From Cellulomonas fimi ATCC 484 (GTDB lineage Bacteria; Actinomycetota; Actinomycetes; Actinomycetales; Cellulomonadaceae): a stretch of 64,000 bases of DNA. This document shows, in pieces, positions 17,472-25,740 of the stretch. The stretch spans positions 1,364,001-1,428,000 of the forward strand of contig NC_015514.1 in NCBI RefSeq assembly GCF_000212695.1, written 5' to 3'. Every line of letters starts with the position of its first letter. The stretch's first letter is position 1. The position numbers and the translations under genes are program-made. The notes below the pieces were generated by a model. The model had not been told where the DNA came from, ran no database searches, and saw only the letters and a list, made by a program, of their open reading frames with translations.

Positions 17472-18929
17472 TCAGCCGACCGTGCAGGGCGTGCCGTTGA
17501 GCGAGAACGCCGTCGGCGCGGCGTTGGTGCCCGTGTGCGAGCCGTTGAAGCCGAACTGCGCGGTGCCGCCCGCCGGGATCGAGCCGTTCCACGGGGCGTT
17601 GCGGACCGTCACGGCCGAGCCGGACTGCGTGACCGTCGAGCTCCACGCCTGGGTGACCTGCTGGCCGGACGGGAAGCTGAACGTGAGCGTCCAGCCGTCG
17701 ACCGGAGCGGAGGACGTGTTCTTCACGGTGACGTTCGCGGTGAAGCCGGTGTTCCACTGGTTGACGCCCCACAGCACCTGGCACCCGGCCGGACCGGACG
17801 TCGGGGTCGGCGTCGGCGTCGTGGGCGTCGGGGTCGGCGTGGTGGGCGTCGGCGTCGGGCTCGCGCCGAAGGCCTCCATCACGGCGGCGTAGGCCGGCTT
17901 CTTGGCGTAGCTCGCGTCCCACACCAGCGCGGCCCCCTCGCCCGGGAAGACGTCCGGCACCCACGAGTACTTGTCGGTGATGCCCCAGACGGTCACGCCC
18001 TGGCAGCGGGTCACCTGCATGCAGGCCTGCACGACCTTCTTGTAGTCGGCCGCCTGGGTCGCGAGCTTGGTCGCGTCGGAGGGCGTCCGCATGCGGATGT
18101 CGAGCTCGGTGATGCGCACGTCCACGCCCAGGTCCGCGAACCGCTGCAGGTTCTGCCGGAAGTCGCCCGGCACCTGGCCGACGATGAGGTGCGACTGGAA
18201 CCCGACGCAGTCGAGCGGGACGCCGCGCGCCTTGAAGTCCTTGACGAGGTCGTAGAGCGAGTTGCTCTTCGCGTTGATGCCCTCGACGTTGTAGTCGTTG
18301 ATGCACAGCTTGGCGGTCGGGTCCGCCGCACGTGCCGCCCGGAACGCGGTCTCGATGTAGCCGTTGCCGAGCTTCTGCTGGAACGCCGAGTCCTGCCGGC
18401 GGCCGCCGCCGTCGGCGAACGCCTCGTTGACGACGTCCCACGACGCGACCTTGCCCTCGAAGTGGTCGGCGACCTTCGTCACGTGGTTGACCATCGCGCT
18501 CTCGAACGCGGAGCCGTTGAGGTTCTTCGCCCAGTCGGGCAGCTGCGAGTGCCAGACGAGCGTGTGGCCGTACAGCTCCTTGCCGGTGTCGGCGGCGTAG
18601 CTCGCGACGCGGTCGCCCGCGCCGAAGGAGAAGCTGTTCTGCGAGGGCTCGGTGGCGTCCCACTTCATCGCGTTCTCGGCGACGACGAGGTTGAACTCGC
18701 TGTCGGCGATCGCCTTGTACTGCGCCTCCGAGAGCCGGTTGGGGTCGAGCGCGAAGCCGAAGTCCCGGCCGGCGCCGTCGGCGGCCTCCTTGAGCGTGGT
18801 CGCGGCCTGGGCGGGCAGCACGACCGTGGCGCCGACGACGAGCGTCGCCGCCGCGGCGGCGAGCGTCGTGCGCAGAGCGGTGCGGGCGCCGCGGGCCGGG
18901 TGGCCGGGTGCGGGCGTGGTCCTAGGCAT
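17472..18929 (-). CDS. cex: Secreted exo-beta-1,4-glucanase/xylanase, GH10-CBM2 (Cex)
   Basis: 485 aa: a 42-residue signal peptide ending PAQA, a GH10 catalytic domain (about 43-358), a Pro-Thr linker ([20 protein letters not shown]) and a C-terminal CBM2 that begins with [14 protein letters not shown] and ends with the paired Cys near the C-terminus. Acid/base Glu169 is in WDVVNEAF and nucleophile Glu275 in ITELDIR; these are E127 and E233 of the mature protein. It cleaves xylan and aryl-cellobiosides outside the cell and binds cellulose. The mature sequence agrees with Cellulomonas fimi Cex (also called Xyn10A) as I remember it, which fixes the organism. The start follows GAGGAGG. It is divergent from a MarR regulator, with repeated TCGAAAC elements between them. 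Confidence 0.97.
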   Translation of the reverse strand: MPRTTPAPGHPARGARTALRTTLAAAAATLVVGATVVLPAQAATTLKEAADGAGRDFGFALDPNRLSEAQYKAIADSEFNLVVAENAMKWDATEPSQNSFSFGAGDRVASYAADTGKELYGHTLVWHSQLPDWAKNLNGSAFESAMVNHVTKVADHFEGKVASWDVVNEAFADGGGRRQDSAFQQKLGNGYIETAFRAARAADPTAKLCINDYNVEGINAKSNSLYDLVKDFKARGVPLDCVGFQSHLIVGQVPGDFRQNLQRFADLGVDVRITELDIRMRTPSDATKLATQAADYKKVVQACMQVTRCQGVTVWGITDKYSWVPDVFPGEGAALVWDASYAKKPAYAAVMEAFGASPTPTPTTPTPTPTTPTPTPTSGPAGCQVLWGVNQWNTGFTANVTVKNTSSAPVDGWTLTFSFPSGQQVTQAWSSTVTQSGSAVTVRNAPWNGSIPAGGTAQFGFNGSHTGTNAAPTAFSLNGTPCTVG

Positions 18930-19025
18930 GATGTCCTCCTCGTCGAGCCAGTGCCGGGTGCACCCTGTGACGTGGGGGCCCGTCCGCGGGAGGTGCTGAA
19001 TCATTTCGGCCCGCCCTGGCCTGCA

Positions 19026-19049
19026 GTTTCGATACCGTCGCTGTTTCGA
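19026..19049. promoter_or_regulatory. Direct GTTTCGA repeats between cex and marR
   Basis: GTTTCGA occurs at 19026-19032 and again at 19043-19049, in the 141-bp divergent gap. Read on the cex strand they are TCGAAAC, resembling the CGAAA elements noted upstream of Streptomyces xylanase genes. They could be an operator for the MarR protein or a xylanase regulator. Confidence 0.35.
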
Positions 19050-19070
19050 CAGCCAACCGAGGGGGAGCCG

Positions 19071-19562
19071 ATGGTCGAGGGCACGGCGGGCGCCACGGGC
19101 ACCCGCGAGGCCACCACGCGCGAGGCTGCCGAGGCGTGGGAGTCGCTGTTCCGTGCCCAGGTCGCGCTCATGCGACGGTTCCAGCGCGACGACGTGTGGG
19201 ACCCGCTGACCATCCGCGAGTACGACGTGCTGTTCACGCTGTCCCGCTGCCCCGGCCTGACCGCGCGGATCAAGGAGCTCGGCGAGGGCAGCCTCCTGAC
19301 GCAGCCCAGCCTGTCGCGCATGGTAGAGCGCCTCGAGGCCGCCGGCCTGGTCTCGCGCGGTCCCGTCGTGGGCGACGCGCGGGGCGTCGCGGTGACCCTC
19401 ACGCCCGAGGGGCAACGTGTCCAACGCGACATCGGGCGCCGGCACGTCCGCTCGATCCGCCGGCTCGTCGGCGGGGCCCTCGACGCCGAGGAGCTGGCCG
19501 CGTTGCGCCTGCTCACGGACAAGCTCCGCGCCGCCCAGGCGGACATCCCCGACCCCTCCTGA
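19071..19562 (+). CDS. MarR family transcriptional regulator
   Basis: 163 aa. The central winged-helix region includes [15 protein letters not shown], the recognition helix [19 protein letters not shown] and a wing with [16 protein letters not shown]; helices at each end would dimerise. GGGGGAG sits four bases before the ATG. MarR proteins usually repress their own gene and a neighbour until a small ligand binds; neighbours here are the divergent cex and the downstream flavodoxin gene (95 bp away). Which one it controls is not visible from sequence. Confidence 0.92.
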   Translation: MVEGTAGATGTREATTREAAEAWESLFRAQVALMRRFQRDDVWDPLTIREYDVLFTLSRCPGLTARIKELGEGSLLTQPSLSRMVERLEAAGLVSRGPVVGDARGVAVTLTPEGQRVQRDIGRRHVRSIRRLVGGALDAEELAALRLLTDKLRAAQADIPDPS

Positions 19563-19657
19563 ACGGCCGCGGGACCTCGGGCCCATCCGTCGGAGCCTCC
19601 CACGGGACACGATGGACAAGTCGTCCGAGGGGCGGGCGGCGACAGGGAGGAGCGGGC

Positions 19658-20155
19658 ATGCGGATCCTGGTGACGATCGCCTCGCGGCACGGGGGCACCT
19701 GGGGCATCGGCGAGGTCGTCGCGAGCACCCTGCGCGAGCGCGGCCACGACGCGGAGCTGCGGGCCCCGGAGGACGTGACGGACCTGACCGGGTTCGACGC
19801 CGTCGTGCTCGGCTCGGCGGTGTACGTCGCGCACTGGATGCCGGCGGCACGCGACCTCGCGGACCGGCTCGGCGCACAGCTCGCGGAGCGCCCGGTGTGG
19901 CTCCTGTCGTCCGGGCTGGCCACGCAGCCGGCGGCGTCGGCGAACTCGCCGCACGAGATCCGTGACCTGGTCGAGCGCATCGGTGCCCGCGGGCACCGCA
20001 GCTTCCACGGCCGGCTCGACCGGTCGGTCCTGTCCTTCACGGAGCGCGCGACGATCTCGGCCGCGCGGGCCCGCGAGGGCGACCACCGCGACATGACCGC
20101 GGTCGCCCGCTGGGCGGAGCAGATCGCGGACGCGCTGGCGCCCGTACCCGCCTGA
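19658..20155 (+). CDS. Flavodoxin domain protein (HemG-like)
   Basis: 165 aa. The N-terminus [19 protein letters not shown] forms the FMN phosphate-binding loop, and [19 protein letters not shown] and [10 protein letters not shown] match the flavodoxin/HemG-like family sometimes called menaquinone-dependent protoporphyrinogen oxidase. In actinobacteria, which use a HemY-type enzyme, the family's role is unclear; a redox-sensing or electron-carrier role is possible. AGGGAGGAG precedes the ATG. It may be cotranscribed with the MarR gene upstream. Confidence 0.85.
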   Translation: MRILVTIASRHGGTWGIGEVVASTLRERGHDAELRAPEDVTDLTGFDAVVLGSAVYVAHWMPAARDLADRLGAQLAERPVWLLSSGLATQPAASANSPHEIRDLVERIGARGHRSFHGRLDRSVLSFTERATISAARAREGDHRDMTAVARWAEQIADALAPVPA

Positions 20156-20179
20156 CGGCCCCGCCGTGGCCGTTCCGGT

Positions 20180-20197
20180 CGGCACCCTCCGGTGCCG
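20180..20197. terminator. Short hairpin between convergent genes
   Basis: CGGCACC pairs with GGTGCCG around a CTCC loop, in the 57-bp gap between the flavodoxin gene and the convergent kinase gene. It could serve both strands; the stem is short. Confidence 0.4.
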
Positions 20198-20212
20198 GTC
20201 GGTCCGGGCCGG

Positions 20213-21091
20213 TCAGGAGGGCGGGTCGAGGGCGCGCAGCGCGCGCAGCTCGGCGGCGACCGCGGCGGGCGTCGGCCGGTCGGCAGGGTCGCCCGCGGTC
20301 ATCGCGGCGAGCAGGAGCTCCCAGTCGCGGCCGAGGTCGGACGGCACCTCGACGGGCCGCAGCAGTCGTGCGAGGGAGGCCGTGAGCGGGTCCCCGGGGT
20401 AGACGCGGTGCCCCGTCAGGCACTCGAGCAGCACGAGTCCGAGCGAGTACACGTCCGTGGCCGGGCCCACCTCGCGGCCCAGGGCCTGCTCCGGGCTCTG
20501 GTAGCTCGCGGTGCCCGACGACGGCTGCGTCCGCGACGCGGTCGACGACGTGCTCACCGCGATGCCGAAGTCCGCGAGCACGACCGGCAGCCACGGCGAG
20601 TCGAACCGGCCGCCGGGGGAGGACGGGCGCTCGGCGACGAGCACGTTCGACGGCTTGACGTCCCGGTGCACCACGCCCGCGCCGTGCGCGTGGCCGAGCC
20701 CGAGCGCGAGCTGGCGTCCGACGTCCGCGACGAGCCCGCGCGGCAGGGGGCCGTCGGCGACGACGTCGCGCAGGGTGCGCCCCTCGACGAGCTCCATGAC
20801 GAGGAACGCGACGGGGCCCACGCCCGTGAGCTGGTCGGCGCCGACGTCGAGCAGCGCGACGAGGTGCGGGTGCGCGAGGCCCGCGAGGACCCGCGCCTCG
20901 GCGGCGTAGCGGCGGATCTCCTCGCCGTCCGCCGCGCCCAGGTCGAAGACCTTGACCGCGACGCGGCGGTCCAGCCGCAGGTCCGTGGCGCGGTACACGG
21001 CGCCCGAGCCGCCCGAGCCGAGCGCGTCGTCCAGCCGGTAGCGCCGCCCGAGCACGGCGCCGGCGGGGGCGCTGAGGTCGGTCAGGGGCAC
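20213..21091 (-). CDS. Soluble serine/threonine protein kinase
   Basis: 292 aa, a bare Hanks-type kinase domain. It has a glycine loop (LGSGGSGAVYRA), the VAVKVFDL lysine, catalytic loop VVHRDVKPSN, DFG motif LADFGIAV, a Thr/Ser-rich activation loop and an APE-like SPEQAL. There is no transmembrane segment, PASTA repeat or other sensor domain, so it is probably cytosolic and regulated by partners or autophosphorylation. The GTG start at 21091 follows AAGGA by about 8 nt. It is divergent from the LacI-type regulator gene. Confidence 0.92.
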   Translation of the reverse strand: MPLTDLSAPAGAVLGRRYRLDDALGSGGSGAVYRATDLRLDRRVAVKVFDLGAADGEEIRRYAAEARVLAGLAHPHLVALLDVGADQLTGVGPVAFLVMELVEGRTLRDVVADGPLPRGLVADVGRQLALGLGHAHGAGVVHRDVKPSNVLVAERPSSPGGRFDSPWLPVVLADFGIAVSTSSTASRTQPSSGTASYQSPEQALGREVGPATDVYSLGLVLLECLTGHRVYPGDPLTASLARLLRPVEVPSDLGRDWELLLAAMTAGDPADRPTPAAVAAELRALRALDPPS

Positions 21092-21236
21092 GGGGCGGGT
21101 CCTTCGGTCGGCGTCGTCGGGGTGTGGCGCGGGACGGCGGTGCGGATGACCGCTCGATCGACGGTAGGAGCCCGCGCGGGTCGTCGCACGCGGAGCGGGC
21201 GTCTTCACCGGATCGTGATCCCCACGTGCGTCGATC

Positions 21237-21256
21237 GCTTGCGCGATCGTGCAAGC
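21237..21256. promoter_or_regulatory. Palindromic LacI/MalR-type operator upstream of lacI
   Basis: GCTTGCGCGATCGTGCAAGC is a 20-bp inverted repeat with CTTGC/GCAAG arms around CGATCG. A further CTTGC half-site follows at 21259-21263. CTTGC/GCAAG elements are typical of maltose and amylase control regions in Streptomyces. It lies 31 bp before the LacI gene, suggesting autoregulation. Confidence 0.65.
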
Positions 21257-21287
21257 CGCTTGCGTCGAGTCGACGTAGCATGCAGTC

Positions 21288-22310
21288 ATGTCGCGACGGC
21301 TCGCAGAGGTGGCACGCAAGGTCGGCGTCTCGGAGGCGACCGTGAGCCGCGTGCTCAACGGGAAGCCGGGCGTGTCCGAGCAGACGCGCGAGGCCGTGCT
21401 CACGGCGCTCGACGTCCTCGGCTACGAGCGGCCGACCAAGCTGCGCGGCGAGCGCGCCCGGCTCGTCGGGCTCGTGCTGCCCGAGCTGCAGAACCCGATC
21501 TTCCCCGCGTTCGCCGAGGTCGTCGGCGGCGCCCTCGCGCAGCAGGGGTTCACCCCGGTGCTGTGCACGCAGACCGCCGGCGGCGTCTCGGAGGCCGACT
21601 ACGTCGAGCTGCTGCTCGGCCAGCAGGTCTCGGGCATCGTGTTCGCGGGCGGGCACTACGCCCAGCGCGACGCGACCCACGGGCACTACGCGCGTCTGAC
21701 GAGCCGCCAGCTGCCGGTCGTGCTCATCAACGCCTCGATCGACGAGCTGCCCTTCCCGCGCGTGTCCTGCGACGACGAGGTCGCGATCGAGCAGGCCGTC
21801 GGGCACCTGGTGGCGCTCGGCCACACGCGCGTCGGGCTCGTCCTGGGTCCGGTGGACCACGTGCCGTCCGAGCGCAAGCTGCAGGCGGCGCGCGCGGTCG
21901 CGGGGCGGCTCGGGATCGAGCTCGGTGCGCATCAGGTCGTGCGCTCGGCGTACTCGCTCGAGAGCGGCCAGGCCGCCGCGAGACGGCTGCTGCGGGAGGG
22001 GGTCACGGGCATCGTGTGCGCGAGCGACCCGCTGGCGCTCGGGGCGATCCGCGCGGCGCGCCGCGCCGGCCTGCGCGTCCCCGACGACGTGTCCGTCGTC
22101 GGCTATGACGACTCGGCGTTCATGAACTGCACGGAGCCGCCGCTGACGACCGTGCGCCAGCCCATCGAGCCGATGGGACGCGCGGCGATCGACCTCCTGG
22201 TGAGCCAGATCAACGGCGCGGCCGTGCCGCAGGACGAGCTGCTGTTCGAGCCCGAGCTCGTGGTGCGCGGGTCGACGGCGCCCGCGCCCGCCGCTGCGCG
22301 GAGGACCTGA
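21288..22310 (+). CDS. LacI family repressor, probably of the adjacent alpha-glucoside genes (MalR/AglR-like)
   Basis: 340 aa. The N-terminal helix-turn-helix (RLAEVARKVGVSEATVSRVL) and hinge (NGKPGVSEQTREAVLTALD) are followed by a periplasmic-binding-protein-like sensor (VGLVLPELQNPIFPAF; DDVSVVGYDDSAF; PPLTTVRQPIEPMGRAA). It probably represses the GH13-ABC operon just downstream until a maltose-like inducer binds. A palindrome sits immediately upstream of its own start. The terminator at 22339-22369 separates it from the operon. The specific sugar is inferred from the neighbours. Confidence 0.93.
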   Translation: MSRRLAEVARKVGVSEATVSRVLNGKPGVSEQTREAVLTALDVLGYERPTKLRGERARLVGLVLPELQNPIFPAFAEVVGGALAQQGFTPVLCTQTAGGVSEADYVELLLGQQVSGIVFAGGHYAQRDATHGHYARLTSRQLPVVLINASIDELPFPRVSCDDEVAIEQAVGHLVALGHTRVGLVLGPVDHVPSERKLQAARAVAGRLGIELGAHQVVRSAYSLESGQAAARRLLREGVTGIVCASDPLALGAIRAARRAGLRVPDDVSVVGYDDSAFMNCTEPPLTTVRQPIEPMGRAAIDLLVSQINGAAVPQDELLFEPELVVRGSTAPAPAAARRT

Positions 22311-22338
22311 CCCGCGCCGCACCACCCGGTCCGCCGAC

Positions 22339-22369
22339 GACCCCGCCCCACCGAGGGGTGGGGTCGTTT
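22339..22369 (+). terminator. Intrinsic terminator after the LacI gene
   Basis: GACCCCGCCCC pairs with GGGGTGGGGTC (11 bp with one G-U pair) around an ACCGA loop and is followed by GTTT. It begins 28 bp after the stop codon. Confidence 0.75.
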
Positions 22370-22412
22370 CACGCGCGCTGCGATCACGTTTCGGTAACGC
22401 GGCTGTCGAGTT

Positions 22413-22441
22413 CTTGCGTCGATCCTGCTCGGCGCTTTAGT
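22413..22441 (+). promoter_or_regulatory. Candidate promoter and operator half-site for the GH13-ABC operon
   Basis: TTGCGT (22414-22419) and TTTAGT (22436-22441) are spaced 16 bp. The -35 is embedded in CTTGCGTCGATC, which shares CTTGCGTCGA with the sequence at 21259-21268 upstream of the lacI gene. This fits repression by the neighbouring LacI protein through an imperfect site. Confidence 0.4.
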
Positions 22442-22520
22442 GTCCCGTCCATCGCGAGCGCCTCGGCGCCCGCACCTCCCGGCGACGCTGCCGGGAGCGG
22501 AGCGCGAGAGACGAGACCCC

Positions 22521-24170
22521 GTGACGCAGGCGCAGCCGCCGACCGACCCGACCTGGTGGCGGGACGCGGTCATCTACCAGGTGTACCCGCGCAGCTTCGC
22601 CGACGGCGACGGCGACGGCACGGGCGACCTCGCGGGCCTCCGGCAGCGCCTGCCGTACCTGCGCGACCTGGGCGTCGACGCGATCTGGGTCACGCCCTGG
22701 TACCGCTCGCCGCTCGCCGACGGCGGCTACGACGTCGCCGACTACCGCGCGATCGACCCCGCGTTCGGCACGCTCGCCGAGGCCGAGGAGACGATCGCCG
22801 AGGCGCTCGCGCTCGGGATCCGCACGATCGTCGACGTCGTCCCGAACCACGTGTCGCAGGAGCACGCGTGGTTCCGTGCCGCGCTCGCGGCCGGGCCGGG
22901 CAGCCCGGAGCGTGCCCGGTTCTGGTTCCACCCCGGCAAGGGCGAGCACGGCGAGGTCATGCCGACGCAGTGGGTCTCGTCGTTCCAGGGCAGCACGTGG
23001 ACCCGGACGACCGACGCCGACGGGACGCCCGGCGAGTGGTACCTGCACCTGTTCGCGCCGCAGCAGCCCGACCTCAACTGGTCGCACCCCGACGTGCGCG
23101 CCGAGCTCGAGGACGTCCTGCGGTTCTGGTTCGACCGCGGCGTCGGGGGCATCCGCATCGACTCCGCCGCGCTGCTCGTCAAGGACCACGACCTGCCCGA
23201 GGTGCCCGAGCGGCCGGGGCCGGGGGAGCACCCCCACCTGGACCGCGACGAGATCCACGACGTCTACCGGTCGTGGCGCGCGGTCGCGGACTCCTACCCG
23301 GGCACGCGCGTGCTCGTCGGTGAGGTGTGGCTCGAGGACACGGCGCGGTTCGCCCGGTACCTGAGGCCCGACGAGATGCACACGGCCTTCAACTTCGACT
23401 TCATGGCCCGCCCCTGGGACGCGCGGGAGCTGCGGGCGTCCGTCGACGCGACGCTCGCCGCGCACGAGCCGGTCGGCGCCCCCGCGACGTGGGTGCTGTC
23501 CAACCACGACGTCACGCGCCCCGTCACGCGGTACGGCCGCGCCGACACCCGCTTCTCGTTCGCCGCCAAGCGGTTCGGGACGCCCACGGACCTCGCCGTC
23601 GGCCGGCGCCGCGCACGTGCCGCCGCGCTGCTCACGGCCGCGCTGCCCGGGTCGTTGTACGTCTACCAGGGCGACGAGCTCGGCCTGCCCGAGGTCGAGG
23701 ACCTGCCGCTCGACGTCCTGCAGGACCCCATGCACGTCCGGTCCGGGGGCACGGACCCCGGCCGGGACGGGTGCCGGGTGCCGCTGCCGTGGTCGGGCAC
23801 CGCCGCCCCGTACGGGTTCAGCGACCCCCGCGCCGACGGAGCGCCGGCGCGGCCGACGTGGCTGCCGCAGCCCGCGGACTGGGCCGGCCTGACGGTCGCG
23901 GCGCAGGAGGCCGACCCGTCGTCGACGCTCCGCCTCTACCGCGCCGCGCTCGCCCTGCGCCGCGCGGAGCCCGCGCTCGGCGACGGGACGCTCACCTGGG
24001 TCGACACGGCGCCCGAGGTGCTCGCGTTCGCCCGCGGCGACGTCACGTGCGTCGTGAACCTCGGCGCCGACCCCGTACGGCTGCCCGCCCACACCGACGT
24101 CCTGCTGACGAGCGACCCGCTCGAGGACGGCCTCCTGCCGCGCGACACCGCCGCGTGGCTGCGCACCTGA
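22521..24170 (+). CDS. GH13 alpha-glucosidase (alpha-amylase family)
   Basis: 549 aa, cytoplasmic (no signal peptide). The GH13 barrel opens with WWRDAVIYQVYPRSF. The family catalytic residues are visible: the nucleophile Asp in GIRIDSAAL (about 214), the acid/base Glu in VGEVWLED (about 268) and the transition-state Asp in LSNHDV (about 329). The C-terminus forms the usual beta domain. It probably hydrolyses imported maltose, isomaltose or related alpha-glucosides. I chose GTG at 22521 because it lies just before the conserved start; an in-frame GTG at 22440 would overlap the probable promoter. Uptake genes follow directly. Confidence 0.92.
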   Translation: MTQAQPPTDPTWWRDAVIYQVYPRSFADGDGDGTGDLAGLRQRLPYLRDLGVDAIWVTPWYRSPLADGGYDVADYRAIDPAFGTLAEAEETIAEALALGIRTIVDVVPNHVSQEHAWFRAALAAGPGSPERARFWFHPGKGEHGEVMPTQWVSSFQGSTWTRTTDADGTPGEWYLHLFAPQQPDLNWSHPDVRAELEDVLRFWFDRGVGGIRIDSAALLVKDHDLPEVPERPGPGEHPHLDRDEIHDVYRSWRAVADSYPGTRVLVGEVWLEDTARFARYLRPDEMHTAFNFDFMARPWDARELRASVDATLAAHEPVGAPATWVLSNHDVTRPVTRYGRADTRFSFAAKRFGTPTDLAVGRRRARAAALLTAALPGSLYVYQGDELGLPEVEDLPLDVLQDPMHVRSGGTDPGRDGCRVPLPWSGTAAPYGFSDPRADGAPARPTWLPQPADWAGLTVAAQEADPSSTLRLYRAALALRRAEPALGDGTLTWVDTAPEVLAFARGDVTCVVNLGADPVRLPAHTDVLLTSDPLEDGLLPRDTAAWLRT

Positions 24171-24276
24171 CCTGCACCTCCCCACCACCCGGGCGGGTCC
24201 ACCCCGGAACCGCCCGACCGCACACCGCAGTCCCCGCCCGCGGCCGCACCGGCGACCGCTTCCCGAAGGAGTGACG

Positions 24277-25653
24277 ATGAGGTCCTCGCGCACCACCGCA
24301 CTGGCCGTGGCCGGTGTGCTCTCGATCGGGCTGCTCGCCTCGTGCAGCAGCGACGACGCCGACGGCACGGGCGAGGGCGGCAAGGTGAAGATCACCGTCG
24401 CCGGCCTGCTGCCCACCGCCGACGACGCGGCCAAGGAACAGCTCGCCGAGCGGGTCGCCGCGTTCGAGGAGGAGCACCCCGACATCGACGTCGAGACCGA
24501 GGACTACGAGTGGAAGGCGTCGACGTTCACGACGCAGCTCGCGGGCGGCACGCTGCCCAACGTCTTCGAGATCCCGCTGACCGACGGCAAGACGCTCATC
24601 GAGAACGGCCAGCTCGCCGACATCGACGCGCAGGTCCGGGCGCTGCCCTACGGCGACGACTTCAACGAGGCGCTGCTCGCGAACGGCACGGGTGACGACG
24701 GCAAGGTCTACGCCGTCCCGGCCAAGTCGATCTACGCGGTCGCGCTGCACTACAACCGCAACCTCTTCGAGCAGGCGGGCCTGGACCCCGACCAGCCCCC
24801 GACCACGTGGGACGAGGTCCGCGAGTACGCCAAGCAGATCCACGACGCCACGGGCGTCGCGGGCTACGCGACCATGGCGCTCGACAACGCGGGCGGCTGG
24901 CAGCTCGCCGCGGGCGCGAACTCGCGCGGGGGCGTCATCGAGACGTTCGACGGCGAGCAGTACACCGCGACGCTCGACGACCCCGCGGTCGCGGAGCACC
25001 TGCAGTGGCTGCACGACCTCAAGTGGGAGGACGGCTCGCTGCTCGACCGCACCGACCTCGGCTGGGGCGACATCAACACCGAGTTCGCGGCGGGCAACCT
25101 CGCGATGTACACCTCGGGCTCCGACGTCTACAACTCGCTCGTCGAGGCCAACGGCGTCACGGCCGACTGGGGCTACGGCCTGACCGCGATCCCGACGTCG
25201 GGCGACGGCGGCGCGCTCACCGGCGGCACCATGGCCGCCGTCACGAAGCAGTCGACGGACGAGCAGAAGGACGCCGCCGTGAAGTGGATCGACTGGTGGT
25301 ACCTGAGCAAGCTGCAGGACCAGGACCAGGCGGTCGCCGACGCGAGGACGCGGGCCGAGGCCGACCCGGCGCAGGCCGTGGGCACGCCCGTGCTGCCGAT
25401 CTTCTCGAAGGAGAACTACGAGCAGTCGCTCGAGTGGGTCGCGGACTACGTCAACGTCCCGCTCGAGGACATGACCGGCTACACGGACGTCATGTTCGAC
25501 CAGGAGCTCGTGCCCGAGGCGTCGGCGGCGGTGCAGGACCTGTACGCGCAGCTGTTCCCGGTCGTGCAGGCCGTGATCTCCGACGAGGACGCGGACGTCG
25601 ACGCGCTGCTCGCCACCGCGAACGAGGCCGCGCAGCAGGCCATCGACGGCTGA
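24277..25653 (+). CDS. ABC sugar importer, lipoprotein solute-binding protein
   Basis: 458 aa. A lipoprotein signal peptide with lipobox LLASC places it on the outside of the membrane. The rest is a family-1 extracellular solute-binding protein (GGTLPNVFEIPLTDGKTL; YNRNLFEQAGLDPDQPPTTWDE; GGTMAAVTKQSTDEQKDAA). AAGGAG five bases upstream fixes ATG 24277 rather than the GTG at 24271. Context (LacI, GH13, two permeases) implies alpha-glucoside uptake. A strong hairpin after the gene probably lowers expression of the permeases relative to the binding protein. Confidence 0.92.
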   Translation: MRSSRTTALAVAGVLSIGLLASCSSDDADGTGEGGKVKITVAGLLPTADDAAKEQLAERVAAFEEEHPDIDVETEDYEWKASTFTTQLAGGTLPNVFEIPLTDGKTLIENGQLADIDAQVRALPYGDDFNEALLANGTGDDGKVYAVPAKSIYAVALHYNRNLFEQAGLDPDQPPTTWDEVREYAKQIHDATGVAGYATMALDNAGGWQLAAGANSRGGVIETFDGEQYTATLDDPAVAEHLQWLHDLKWEDGSLLDRTDLGWGDINTEFAAGNLAMYTSGSDVYNSLVEANGVTADWGYGLTAIPTSGDGGALTGGTMAAVTKQSTDEQKDAAVKWIDWWYLSKLQDQDQAVADARTRAEADPAQAVGTPVLPIFSKENYEQSLEWVADYVNVPLEDMTGYTDVMFDQELVPEASAAVQDLYAQLFPVVQAVISDEDADVDALLATANEAAQQAIDG

Positions 25654-25656
25654 GCC

Positions 25657-25704
25657 GCGGACGCCGGACGGGCGGCCCCCCCTGCCCGCCCGCCCGGCGT
25701 CCGC
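25657..25704 (+). terminator. Attenuating hairpin between binding-protein and permease genes
   Basis: GCGGACGCCGG (25657-25667) pairs with CCGGCGTCCGC (25694-25704); the interior GGGCG/CGCCC can extend the structure. Placed between binding protein and permease genes, such hairpins usually stabilise the upstream mRNA or partly terminate transcription. Confidence 0.65.
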
Positions 25705-25740
25705 CCCTGCCCTGGCCCTCGGACCGACAGGAAGCACCCC

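Noticed and set aside
21260..21281. Promoter call TTGCGT/TAGCAT for the LacI gene
   Set aside because: Spacing is only 10 bp, too short for a sigma-70-type promoter; only the operator palindrome is reported.
22440..22520. In-frame upstream GTG start for the GH13 gene
   Set aside because: It would overlap the promoter-like sequence and add 27 non-conserved residues; GTG 22521 sits just before the conserved WWRDAVIYQVYPRSF.
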